Assembly (NCBI RefSeq): GCF_900105945.1
Contig: NZ_FNSO01000001.1
Span: 186,001-250,000 of the forward strand
DNA from: Amycolatopsis tolypomycina
Lineage (GTDB): Bacteria > Actinomycetota > Actinomycetes > Mycobacteriales > Pseudonocardiaceae
Length of the DNA: 64,000 nucleotides
Direction: 5' to 3'
The notes below the pieces were generated by a model that made no database searches, was not told the origin of the DNA, and saw only the letters and a list, made by a program, of their open reading frames with translations. The position numbers were made by a program, and so were the translations under genes. Shown piece after piece: positions 54,608 to 62,392 of the stretch; the first letter of the stretch is position 1; the number at the start of each line of letters is the position of its first letter.

Positions 54608-55060
54608 ATGCCTGATTTCGCGCGAAGTGTGACGGGGGCGGCCGGGTACCGGGTGCCGGTGGACGATCCGTCGGTCAAGGGCGTCCACGCCACGGAGATG
54701 CAGATCCTTCAGCAACGCCTGGACCAGGCCGCTGCCGGCGGTGGCTCGGGTGGGTTCAAGCTGGATGTGGAACAGATGCAGGCGCTGCTGCCCCAGTGGC
54801 AAGACCTGCGGGACACCCTCGACGAACTCCGAGCACGCGGTAACGAGCTTCGGGCGGTACTGCCACCGGCCGGGGACCAGGCAAGCACGGAAAACAACAC
54901 TGCTGCGAAGGCGCATGGGGACCTGTATCAGCGCAGCGTTGAGCAGCAGTGGAATTATGCGGTCGGCTATGTTAAATCGCTTGAGAAGATGATCGAGAAG
55001 TATCAGCACGCCGATGATTCGGCGGGCGACTCGTTCAACGTCATGGGGACTGAACTGTGA
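54608..55060 (+). CDS. WXG/PE-like helical protein
   Basis: 150-aa, mostly helical protein with two long amphipathic helices (about 45-90: LDVEQMQALLPQWQDL; about 110-140: HGDLYQRSVEQQWNYAVGYVKSLEKM) and no signal peptide. The size, helical pattern and neighbours (DUF3558, Gly/Pro-rich protein, EspG) suggest an ESX (type VII) substrate. A canonical WXG is not present. ATG 54608 has GGGAGGAAG 6 bp upstream. Lower GC than the mce genes. Confidence 0.65.
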   Translation: MPDFARSVTGAAGYRVPVDDPSVKGVHATEMQILQQRLDQAAAGGGSGGFKLDVEQMQALLPQWQDLRDTLDELRARGNELRAVLPPAGDQASTENNTAAKAHGDLYQRSVEQQWNYAVGYVKSLEKMIEKYQHADDSAGDSFNVMGTEL

Positions 55061-55665
55061 AGTATTGCAAGCTTGCAATGATGCTTTCGGTGGTTGTGCT
55101 CGTCACCGGCTGCTCCCGTGATGTCGCTGGTCGCCCCTCCCCCTCTGCAAGTGTGCCCAGTTCGGCTTCTGGCGCCGACGAGAGTCCGAATGTGCCAAAG
55201 GTTGCACAACCTCTCGACCCCGCTCGTTACCGGGAGCAGCCGTGTGCGGCGCTCACCGCCGACCAAGTCTCCCAGTTGGGCATCACGACACAGCCGAAGC
55301 CTGACCTGGAAAGTAAGTTCGGGCCAAGTTGTGAGTGGAACGCCTTTGATGAGATCGGGATCACGATCCACGCCACCTTGTTGACGATTGGCAGCAGTCT
55401 CGCCAACGTCTACAAGCAGCACGATCAGGGTCAGTGGCCGTTCTTTGAACCTGTCGAGGATATTTCGGGTTATCCTGGTGTGCTGTTGGATTCTCTGGAC
55501 GCGCAGCCCAAGGGCAAGTGTCAACTCGTTGTCGGCCTGCGCGATGACCTCGCCTACAGTGTTCAAGTATCGGTCGACCCCGATTCGAAGGACTACGCGA
55601 ATCCCTGTCCGGTTGTCCGGAAGGCAACCGAGATGGCGGTGTCCACCATGAAGGCGGGTACCTGA
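55057..55665 (+). CDS. DUF3558 lipoprotein
   Basis: 202-aa lipoprotein: signal peptide with lipobox VLVTGC (Cys about 19), Ser/Pro linker, then the DUF3558 domain with PCAALTADQVSQLGI, FGPSCEWN, GYPGVLLD and a final NPCPVVRKATEMAV. The conserved Cys are present. Function unknown; often adjacent to ESX substrates in actinobacteria. GTG overlaps the previous stop (GTGA) and its last base is the first base of the next ATG. Codon use is notably less GC-biased than in flanking operons. Confidence 0.82.
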   Translation: MKYCKLAMMLSVVVLVTGCSRDVAGRPSPSASVPSSASGADESPNVPKVAQPLDPARYREQPCAALTADQVSQLGITTQPKPDLESKFGPSCEWNAFDEIGITIHATLLTIGSSLANVYKQHDQGQWPFFEPVEDISGYPGVLLDSLDAQPKGKCQLVVGLRDDLAYSVQVSVDPDSKDYANPCPVVRKATEMAVSTMKAGT

Positions 55666-56947
55666 TGACCGCGTACACCGCCCAGCAGATCGTCGACTTC
55701 CTCAAGGCTGGCGATGGACCCGAAAGCCTCTTCGCCTCCAGTGAACTGGCCCAGCAGATGGCCGCCAAGCACGTCGAGGCGCGGGACATGATGACCCGTC
55801 TCCAGGCCGCCATGAGCGAAGCCTGGTCCGGCAACGCCGCGGGCCAGGCGCAGGCCGGCGCCGGTCCGCTGCTGGCCGCCTCGGAGGTCAGTGCCGTTCA
55901 CCTCGCCGCGGCGCAAAGCTCCCTGATGACCCAGGGGGCCGACTACGGCGACCTGCGGAACAAGGTCGGTGATGGGCCGGACCGCGGCCCCAGGACGACT
56001 TTCTCAGCCGCCACCTGCCGATGCTCACCCACAAGGACGAAGAGATCGCCGGGTGGAACGCCAAGGCTCAGGAGGTTGTCCGGCACTACGGCACCTACAA
56101 CGGCCAAAGCGGCGACAACACCGCCGGCCTGCCCCGTGACTACGGCGACCTCACGCTGCCGTCGGGTGGTGCCGACATCGAACACGCCGAGAAGGCGCCG
56201 GCCGTCATTCCGCCCGGCGGGCACGACGACCACCGGACCGGCACCGACCGCACCACGCAGGTCGAGCACCGCGGGACCGATGTCGGCGGCCAGGACACCT
56301 CCGGGCAGCAGCGTCCGGGCAACGGCACCGTTCCCGGCCACGACACGCGAACTGTGCCCGGCCAGGACACACCGGGGCAGCAGCGCCCGGCCACCGGACC
56401 CGGCCAGGACGACGCGACTCGGACGACCGGGCTCACGCCGATCTCGCCCGTCAACGCCGGTGAGAGCACAAGCCCGCCCGGCCCCGGCTTCGGGCGGGAC
56501 GGCGGATCGGGGGACGTCACCGGCCGCCTCGGGCCGGGGGTGCCGGTGGTCGGCGGGCCGGGGGTGACGGGCCGGATCGGGACACCCGGAACCGGCGGCG
56601 AACCCGGTAGCGGGCGTCGCGGAACCGGCGGCGAGCCCGGTGGCGGGCGAGGCGGAACCGGTAGCGGAAGCCGGCCCGGTGGCGGGCGTGGCGGATCGGG
56701 CAGCGAGCCCGGCGGCCGGAGTGGTGCCGGGCGGTTCGGTGAACCCGGGGCGGCGCGGCCAGGCCTCGCCGGTGCCGCCGGGAAACCTGGCGCCGGCGCC
56801 ATGGGCGCCCCCGTGGGGCGTGGCAGCGAGAAGGAAGAGGACAAGGAGCACAAGCGGCTCGACATCCTCCAGGAACCCGACCCCGACGAGCTGTTCGGCG
56901 GCTTCCCGGACGGAATGAAGCCGGTTCCGCCGACCATCGGCCTCTGA
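55665..56947 (+). pseudogene. ESX-linked WXG-like/Gly-Pro-rich protein split by a 1-nt frameshift
   Basis: The first frame (from ATG 55665) encodes a helical WXG100-like domain of about 105 residues (AQQIVDFLKAGDGPESLF, LQAAMSEAWSGNAAGQ). It is protein-like until GDLRNKVGDGPD at about 55983, then turns into nonsense that stays open to 56567. The natural continuation (PQDDFLSRHLPMLTHKDEEIAGWNAKAQEVV, read as DDFLSRHLPMLTHKDEEI) is in another frame, which is blocked by TGA at 55970 upstream. One missing base near 55983 restores a 427-residue protein ending in a long Gly/Pro/Arg-rich tail. True mutation, sequencing error or programmed shift are all possible. Confidence 0.7.
56021..56947 (+). CDS. 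C-terminal ORF of the frameshifted ESX-linked protein
   Basis: 308 codons from ATG 56021, the 3' part of the split gene described at 55665. It starts with a helical MLTHKDEEIAGWNAKAQE segment, then about 220 residues of Gly/Thr/Pro/Arg low complexity with imperfect GGEPGSGRRGTGG-like repeats, and ends with LDILQEPDPDELFGGFPD. No ribosome site precedes the ATG, so separate translation is doubtful. The stop shares its last base with the espG start. Confidence 0.5.
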   Translation: MLTHKDEEIAGWNAKAQEVVRHYGTYNGQSGDNTAGLPRDYGDLTLPSGGADIEHAEKAPAVIPPGGHDDHRTGTDRTTQVEHRGTDVGGQDTSGQQRPGNGTVPGHDTRTVPGQDTPGQQRPATGPGQDDATRTTGLTPISPVNAGESTSPPGPGFGRDGGSGDVTGRLGPGVPVVGGPGVTGRIGTPGTGGEPGSGRRGTGGEPGGGRGGTGSGSRPGGGRGGSGSEPGGRSGAGRFGEPGAARPGLAGAAGKPGAGAMGAPVGRGSEKEEDKEHKRLDILQEPDPDELFGGFPDGMKPVPPTIGL

Positions 56948-57657
56948 TGGTCGTCCGGCACGAAACCGTCTTGACCGCGGCGAGCGTGCACTGGGCGGCG
57001 GACCGGCTGGGGCTCACGCTCCCGCCCGTGCTCGCTCCCGAGCCCGTGTGGCGCAGTCCCGACGCGGAGTCCGCACGGGCCGCGGCCGCGCGCGAAGAGC
57101 TGGCGGCGGAAGGCTTCCTCGACCAAGACGAGCCCGGCGAGAATCTCGAAGACAGCTTGTGGCTCCTCTGCCGTGCTCCGGAGGCGGTGTCTGCCTACGT
57201 ACAGACCGAAGGACTGACCTACCGGCTGCACACCGCCGCCGGGCGGCGGTCGGGGGCGTTCGCGTGTTACCTGCCCGGGGAAGGCCGGATCCTGGTGCGG
57301 CCCGCCCGCCTGGAGGCGCTGGCCAGGATGGTCGTGCGCGAGCTGCCCGAGCATCCGCCCGCCCGGTCCGTCTCGTACTCGGTGCCGGTCGCGGACCTGG
57401 ACGGCGAAGAACCTCGCGGTCAGGCTGCGCGCGTCGCAGCGATTTTCGCGCAGCCCCGGTACGCCGGTGGGCAGGTCTTCGCCGGCGTCCGGGACGATCG
57501 TGGTCAACGCCGGAGCGAACCGGTCACGTTCGTCGACACCGATCAGGGGCGCTGGCTGAGCCACCGCTGCTCGGACGGCAGGTTCGTGGTCACCGTCGGC
57601 GGCTCGGACGGTGCCCTGCTCGCCAAGCTGGACGAGCTGCGGCGCCGGCTGGACTGA
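56947..57657 (+). CDS. EspG-like ESX secretion chaperone
   Basis: 236-aa protein of the EspG family, cytosolic chaperones that keep PE/PPE or WXG-type substrates soluble and deliver them to the type VII machine. Seen: alternating strands with AYVQTEGLTYRLHTAAGR, GAFACYLPGEGRILVRPA, a central SVSYSVPVADLDG and a late VTFVDTDQGRWL, as in other EspG proteins. ATG 56947 overlaps the upstream stop (TGATG). No EccB/C/D/E or MycP gene is in the window, so the secretion machine must be elsewhere. Confidence 0.78.
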   Translation: MVVRHETVLTAASVHWAADRLGLTLPPVLAPEPVWRSPDAESARAAAAREELAAEGFLDQDEPGENLEDSLWLLCRAPEAVSAYVQTEGLTYRLHTAAGRRSGAFACYLPGEGRILVRPARLEALARMVVRELPEHPPARSVSYSVPVADLDGEEPRGQAARVAAIFAQPRYAGGQVFAGVRDDRGQRRSEPVTFVDTDQGRWLSHRCSDGRFVVTVGGSDGALLAKLDELRRRLD

Positions 57658-57661
57658 AGGC

Positions 57662-58903
57662 TCAGTTCCGGCGAAGCGTGAACCGGGCCTTGCGCGCCTG
57701 CTTGGCGACCTTGTTGTCCGGGTGCTCCTGGGCGATCACGTCCAGGAGGCGGAGCCGGTCCGGGTGGTCCGCCGCGGCGATCACCCCGACCACGGCGAGC
57801 GGGTCGTCCAACGCCTCCAGTTCGGCGAACAGCACGCCGAAGTCGTCCATGGCCGCGAGGTGATCGGTCATGCCGAGGGACATCTCGTCGGCGGTCAGCG
57901 TTCCGGCCGCGATCTCGCCGCGTTCGACCAGCCAAGCCGCCGTGACCGCGCCGGCGATACCGCCTTCTTCGCGGACGGTCCGGGCGGCGGCGACGCCGAC
58001 GGCACCGGTCGCCTCCAGCGCGAGCAGTGCCAGCAGCCGCTGCGCCGGGCTTTCCGCCTCCCGGAGGAACCCGGCGGCTTCCGTGGCGGCGTCCGCCGGG
58101 GACCGGTGGGCGAGCCAGGCGGCCAGTTCGGCCTCGGCGACCTCCGGGGATGCCTCGGTGAGGTGATCGGCAAGGGTCTCGAACGGAGCCGCCGCCAGCT
58201 CGCCGATGACCGGTGCGTCGACGCCCTCGGCACGGAGCATGCGGTTCAACGCCCAGAAGGCGAGCGGGGTCAAGCGGACGAGGGTCGGGTCGGGTCCGGG
58301 ACGGCCGACGGCTTCGGCGATCTTGGCCAGGTCCTCCTCGCCGGCTTCACTTCGCTCGATCGCGCCGAAGCGGTCCAGCACCGCCAAGGTCACCCGGAGG
58401 CCGTGGTGCCACTGCGAGCCGCCGTGAACATCGAGCCCCGTCAACAGCGACGGCATCTCGTCGGCCAGTCCGTACAGCAGTTCCAGGGGCATGGGCGTGC
58501 CGCCCGCGGAGTACAGCGTCATCTGCAGCCCGCTGAGGAAGTCCGGGAACAGCATGCCGAACTCGAACGGCACCTCGTCGTCTTCGACGGCGATGCCGTA
58601 GCCGGCCTCACCGAGTGCTTCGAACGCCCGCGCCCACAGCTCCAATGGCTGCTTGAGCAGCTTCGCGTTCTTCTTCATCGGCACGTGCGTGTCCTTCAGA
58701 ACCCGGACGAGCCCGCACGCTTCGGCCCAGCGAGGCAGCAAGGTGCGGCCGGGCTTCGAGGTACCGTCCAGTTCCGCGACGTACCGCCGCAGATCGGCCA
58801 GGCCGGGGCTGCGTTCGGCGGCGGCCAGCGCTTCGGCCGCGGAGGGCAGCTGCACGGGCGGCAGGGCGGGGAGGTCGGGTTCGAGTTCACATGCCTCGCA
58901 CAT
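57662..58903 (-). CDS. Hypothetical helical-repeat protein
   Basis: 413-aa soluble protein, Ala/Leu/Glu-rich with many amphipathic helices. N-terminal MCEACELEPDLP contains a CxxC. No family is recognised; the C-terminal part (AAADHPDRLRLLDVIAQEHPDNKVAKQARKA) looks like HEAT/ARM-type helices. ATG 58903 is chosen because upstream codons are in the divergent intergenic region. It ends 4 bp from the end of the convergent EspG gene. Confidence 0.6.
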   Translation of the reverse strand: MCEACELEPDLPALPPVQLPSAAEALAAAERSPGLADLRRYVAELDGTSKPGRTLLPRWAEACGLVRVLKDTHVPMKKNAKLLKQPLELWARAFEALGEAGYGIAVEDDEVPFEFGMLFPDFLSGLQMTLYSAGGTPMPLELLYGLADEMPSLLTGLDVHGGSQWHHGLRVTLAVLDRFGAIERSEAGEEDLAKIAEAVGRPGPDPTLVRLTPLAFWALNRMLRAEGVDAPVIGELAAAPFETLADHLTEASPEVAEAELAAWLAHRSPADAATEAAGFLREAESPAQRLLALLALEATGAVGVAAARTVREEGGIAGAVTAAWLVERGEIAAGTLTADEMSLGMTDHLAAMDDFGVLFAELEALDDPLAVVGVIAAADHPDRLRLLDVIAQEHPDNKVAKQARKARFTLRRN

Positions 58904-58978
58904 GGCAGCCAGTGTGGCAGCCCGAACTACCCACGTTGGTAATGGTTCCCACCGGGCGGTGTGGGCGAGTCTCGGTAC

Positions 58979-59971
58979 GTGAAGACATCGCGGCCGCTCG
59001 AGGTGGCTCTGATCGGTGCGGGGCTCATCGCCCGGCTGCACCTGGAAGCGTGGCTCGGCGCCGGCGCCGCCGTGCGGGCTTACTCCGCCGACGGCCGGAG
59101 CGCCGAGCTGGCGCGGGAGTTCGGGGTGAAGTCCGCCGGCTCCTTGGCCGAGGCGCTCGACGGGGCTGACGCCGTCGACATCTGCACGCCGACCGCGAGC
59201 CACCACGAGATCGCGATGACCGCCATCGCCGCCGGCGTCGGTGTCGTGTGCGAAAAGCCCCTGGCGGCCAGTGCCGAGGAGGCCGAAGAGATCGTCGCCG
59301 CCGCGGAAAAGGCGGGCGTGCGGCTCTACGCCGCCCACGACGTGCGGTTCGCCGCGCCCTACGCGCGGCTGCACGAACTCGTCGCGAGCGGGCGGCTGGG
59401 GGAGGGCGCGATCGGCCGGTTCTCCTTCTCCGCCTACCACCCGCGGCCGTGGACCGGGCACGCCTCCGCGCGCTCGGGCGGCATCCTCACCGACCAGCTG
59501 CTGCACGGCGCCGACCTCGCCCACTGGGTCTTCGGGGACGTCGTCCGCGTGCACGCCTGCTACCAGGGCGAGATCGCCACCCCGGCACCCGAAGGGGCCG
59601 TCGCCACCGGGACCGCGGTGCTGACCCACGCCAGCGGCGCCGTCAGCCAGGTCGTGAGCCGGTGGACGGCCACGCCCCGGCCGCCGGTGCGGGTCGCCTT
59701 CCACGTCTCGGGCACCGGGGGCACGGTCGGCTACGACTCCGAGTGGCCCCAGGAGGTCCGGGTGGTCGACGGCGACGCCGGGAACTTCGCGTACGGCGGG
59801 CCGTCGGTGTTCGACACCGAGATGCGGGAGTTCGCCGCGGCCTTCGCCGGTGGGCCCGAGCCGCGCATCGGGGCGCGCGACGCGCTGGCCGCCGTGCGGA
59901 TCATCCACGCCGCCGCCGAGTCCGCGTGGACCGGGCGGGCCGTCGAACTGCCGGTGCGAGGTGCCGCGTGA
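58979..59971 (+). CDS. rifS: Gfo/Idh/MocA oxidoreductase (RifS-like)
   Basis: 330-aa NAD(P)-dependent oxidoreductase. Rossmann motif VALIGAGLIARLH near residue 6-18, CTPTASHHEIA, the family CEKPLAAS motif (Lys catalytic/NAD contact), then a C-terminal alpha/beta domain with GGILTDQLLHGADL. GTG 58979 or GTG 58961. The GTG of the next gene overlaps its stop. In the rifamycin cluster, rifS and rifT lie upstream of rifA and encode proteins of this kind; symbol assigned by that synteny. The exact reaction is not established here. Confidence 0.75.
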   Translation: MKTSRPLEVALIGAGLIARLHLEAWLGAGAAVRAYSADGRSAELAREFGVKSAGSLAEALDGADAVDICTPTASHHEIAMTAIAAGVGVVCEKPLAASAEEAEEIVAAAEKAGVRLYAAHDVRFAAPYARLHELVASGRLGEGAIGRFSFSAYHPRPWTGHASARSGGILTDQLLHGADLAHWVFGDVVRVHACYQGEIATPAPEGAVATGTAVLTHASGAVSQVVSRWTATPRPPVRVAFHVSGTGGTVGYDSEWPQEVRVVDGDAGNFAYGGPSVFDTEMREFAAAFAGGPEPRIGARDALAAVRIIHAAAESAWTGRAVELPVRGAA

Positions 59972-60732
59972 AGGTCGCCGTTCTGTCGTCAACGCCCGAG
60001 CGGTACGCCGCGGCGCTGCGCGGCCTGCCGGACGTCGAAGCCGTGGTCACGGCGAGCTGGGACGCGTTCGAGCCGGTCCTGCGGGCCGCCGACGCCGGCG
60101 CGCGCGTGCTGTGCGACCACCCCTCCGCGGACCGGGAACCCGAACTGAAAGCCATCGTGGACGCCGGGGGCGACGGGCTCACCTTCGCGTCCCCGGCCTG
60201 CCACGGCGAGGCGTTCGCGGTGGTGCGCAAGGGCATCGCCGACGGCGGCATCGGCGAGCTGACGACAATCCTCGGCTCGGTGACGACGAGCGCGGACGGC
60301 GTGCTGGCGGCCGCCGCGCCGTCGCTGCTCGACCTGGCGGACGCGGTGCTCGGCGGCGAACCGGCCCGGCAGGTGTACGCACAGGCCAACACCGTCCTCA
60401 GTGGACGGACCGGGGAAAGCGCGGCGGTGCTCACCGTCCGGTACGGCAGCGGGAAAGCAGCCTCGTTCGACTGCCGCCGCAGCCCGTCGGGAACGGGCCT
60501 GCCCGCCGTCACCTTCGTCGGGGACAAGGCGAGCGTGCAGTACGACGCCGGTCCACGGCTGCTCGACGGCGACCGGCCGGAGCTGGGTGGCGAAGACCTG
60601 GACGCGTTGCTGCTCAACGACTTCCTCGGCGGCAACGGGGCCGGACCGGATGGCCGGGCCGCGCTGCGCACGTTCCGGATCGTCCAAGCGGCCTACGCAT
60701 CCGCGCGCACCGGGCAGCCCGTCGACCTGTAA
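59968..60732 (+). CDS. rifT: Degenerate Gfo/Idh-like protein (RifT-like)
   Basis: 254-aa protein with the size and layout of a short Gfo/Idh/MocA oxidoreductase. The N-terminus (VKVAVLSSTPERYAAAL) lacks the GxGxxG cofactor loop, and the EKP motif is replaced by LCDHPSAD. It probably cannot bind NAD(P) in the usual way. Being coupled to the intact rifS-like gene (GTGA overlap), it may be its regulatory or structural partner. Symbol by synteny with the rifamycin cluster. Confidence 0.65.
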   Translation: MKVAVLSSTPERYAAALRGLPDVEAVVTASWDAFEPVLRAADAGARVLCDHPSADREPELKAIVDAGGDGLTFASPACHGEAFAVVRKGIADGGIGELTTILGSVTTSADGVLAAAAPSLLDLADAVLGGEPARQVYAQANTVLSGRTGESAAVLTVRYGSGKAASFDCRRSPSGTGLPAVTFVGDKASVQYDAGPRLLDGDRPELGGEDLDALLLNDFLGGNGAGPDGRAALRTFRIVQAAYASARTGQPVDL

Positions 60733-60746
60733 GCGGCTTCGCCACC

Positions 60747-60785
60747 AAGGGGCTTTCTCCTGTGTCACAGGGGAAAGTCCCTTTT
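60747..60785 (+). terminator. Terminator after rifT-like gene
   Basis: An 18-bp stem with two G-T pairs (60747-60764 with 60766-60783) followed by TT. It starts 15 bp past the stop, so the next gene and the P450 should have their own promoter in 60786-60919. The arms contain AAGGGGCTTTC. Confidence 0.8.
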
Positions 60786-60919
60786 GTTGTGTCCGTGCGG
60801 GGAGGCGCGAGGGCTCTACCAGAGTGAGGGATGTCGCCTTGCGGTGGCTCGCCTAGCCTGAATCGAGAATGAAAAAACCGCTCTGTGCTGGGAGATTCCC
60901 GAAATAGGTGGAGGCCGCG

Positions 60920-61135
60920 ATGAGTGTTACGCAGGTGAAAATCGCGTTGAGTGGCGGGCCGGCCGAACTGGCGTTGGCAAACCGCAGCGTCGACGCCGGT
61001 GCGCTGGAGAACACGCTCAAGATCCGCCACGGGGCCGGTTACGAACACTTCGTGCACGGCGGGGAGTTCCAGGCCGTCGACGGCTGTGACATCGCCGTCT
61101 TCCGGTGGTCGCACCGCACGAAGATCGCCGAATAG
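60920..61135 (+). CDS. DUF5988 small protein
   Basis: 71-aa protein, KIALSGGPAELALANRSVD then GAGYEHFVHGGE and FRWSHRTKIAE at the C-terminus, the pattern of DUF5988 proteins found in actinomycete biosynthetic clusters. Function unknown. ATG 60920 has GGAGG 5 bp upstream, better than a GTG at 60908. It lies 25 bp before the P450 and is probably cotranscribed with it. Confidence 0.75.
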   Translation: MSVTQVKIALSGGPAELALANRSVDAGALENTLKIRHGAGYEHFVHGGEFQAVDGCDIAVFRWSHRTKIAE

Positions 61136-61160
61136 AGAATCTTCCCCTGGAAAGGTTTCC

Positions 61161-62351
61161 ATGACCGACGCAATCTCCTTCGAGGTGCCGTGGGATCGGA
61201 CCGACAAGTTCGATCCGCCCGCGATATTCGACGAGCTGCGCGAAGAACGGCCGCTCGCGAAGATGGTTTACCCGGACGGGCACGTCGGCTGGATCGTTTC
61301 CGGCTACGACCTGGTCCGCGAGGTCCTCAGCGACCCGCGGTTCAGCCACAGCTGCGAAATCGGCCACTTCCCGGTCACCCACCAGGGCCAGGTCATCCCG
61401 ACCCACCCGCTGATCCCCGGCATGTTCATCCACATGGACCCGCCCGGGCACACCCGCTACCGCAAGCTGCTGACCGGCGAGTTCACCGTCCGCCGCACGA
61501 GCAGGCTGATCCCGCGCGTCGAGGCGGTGGCCGCCGAGCAGATCGAGGTCATGCGGGCCAAGGGCGCGCCGGCCGACATCGTCATGGACTTCGCCAAGCC
61601 CCTGGTCCTGCGGATGCTGGGCGAGCTCGTCGGCCTGCCCTACGAAGAACGCGACCGGTACGTGCCCGCGGTGACCCTGCTGCACGACGCGGAGGCCGAC
61701 CCGGCCGAGGCCGCGGCCGCCTACGAATCGGCCGGGAAGTTCTTCGACGAGGTCATCGAGCGGCGGCGCAAGCAGCCCGCCGACGACCTGATCAGCTCGC
61801 TCGTCACCGAGGACCTGACCCAGGAGGAGCTGCGCAACATCGTCACCCTGCTGCTGTTCGCGGGGTACGAGACCACCGAAGGCGCGCTCGCCACCGGCGT
61901 CTTCGCGCTGCTGCACCACACCGACCAGCTGGCGAAGCTGCGGGCGGAGCCGGGGAAGCTCGACGCCGCGATCGAGGAGCTGCTGCGCTACCTGACCGTC
62001 AACCAGTACCACACCTACCGCACCGCGCTGGAAGACCTCAAGCTCGAGGGCGAGCTGATCAAGCAGGGCGACACGGTGACGGTGTCGCTGCCCGCGGCCA
62101 ACCGCGACCCGGCCAAGTTCGGCTGTCCGGCGAAGCTGGACATCGACCGCGACACCGCCGGCCACGTCGCGTTCGGCTTCGGCATCCACCAGTGCCTGGG
62201 CCAGAACCTGGCGCGCATCGAGCTGCGGGCCGGCTTCACCGCGCTCCTGCGGGCGTTCCCCGACCTCCGCCTGGCCGTCCCGGCCGACGAGGTGCCGCTG
62301 CGGCTGAAGGGTTCCGTCTTCTCGGTGAAGAAGCTCCCCGTCTCCTGGTGA
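61161..62351 (+). CDS. Cytochrome P450
   Basis: 396-aa soluble bacterial P450. I-helix oxygen-activation motif AGYETTEG (about 234-241), K-helix EELLR (ExxR, about 272), and haem loop FGFGIHQCLGQNLAR with Cys near residue 344. It needs ferredoxin partners encoded elsewhere. Located directly before the adenylation/PKS gene, as the P450 known as rif-orf0 is in the rifamycin cluster; a tailoring oxidation is inferred. ATG 61161 with GGAAAGG upstream; a long in-frame stretch before it is non-coding. Confidence 0.9.
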   Translation: MTDAISFEVPWDRTDKFDPPAIFDELREERPLAKMVYPDGHVGWIVSGYDLVREVLSDPRFSHSCEIGHFPVTHQGQVIPTHPLIPGMFIHMDPPGHTRYRKLLTGEFTVRRTSRLIPRVEAVAAEQIEVMRAKGAPADIVMDFAKPLVLRMLGELVGLPYEERDRYVPAVTLLHDAEADPAEAAAAYESAGKFFDEVIERRRKQPADDLISSLVTEDLTQEELRNIVTLLLFAGYETTEGALATGVFALLHHTDQLAKLRAEPGKLDAAIEELLRYLTVNQYHTYRTALEDLKLEGELIKQGDTVTVSLPAANRDPAKFGCPAKLDIDRDTAGHVAFGFGIHQCLGQNLARIELRAGFTALLRAFPDLRLAVPADEVPLRLKGSVFSVKKLPVSW

Positions 62352-62392
62352 GCGGTCTTCCCCCCCGTACACCCGAAAGGATCTGCGGCACA

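Noticed and set aside
57662..59992. 776-codon minus-strand gene
   Set aside because: Only the part from 58903 downwards has protein-like sequence; the rest is antisense to the rifS-like gene.
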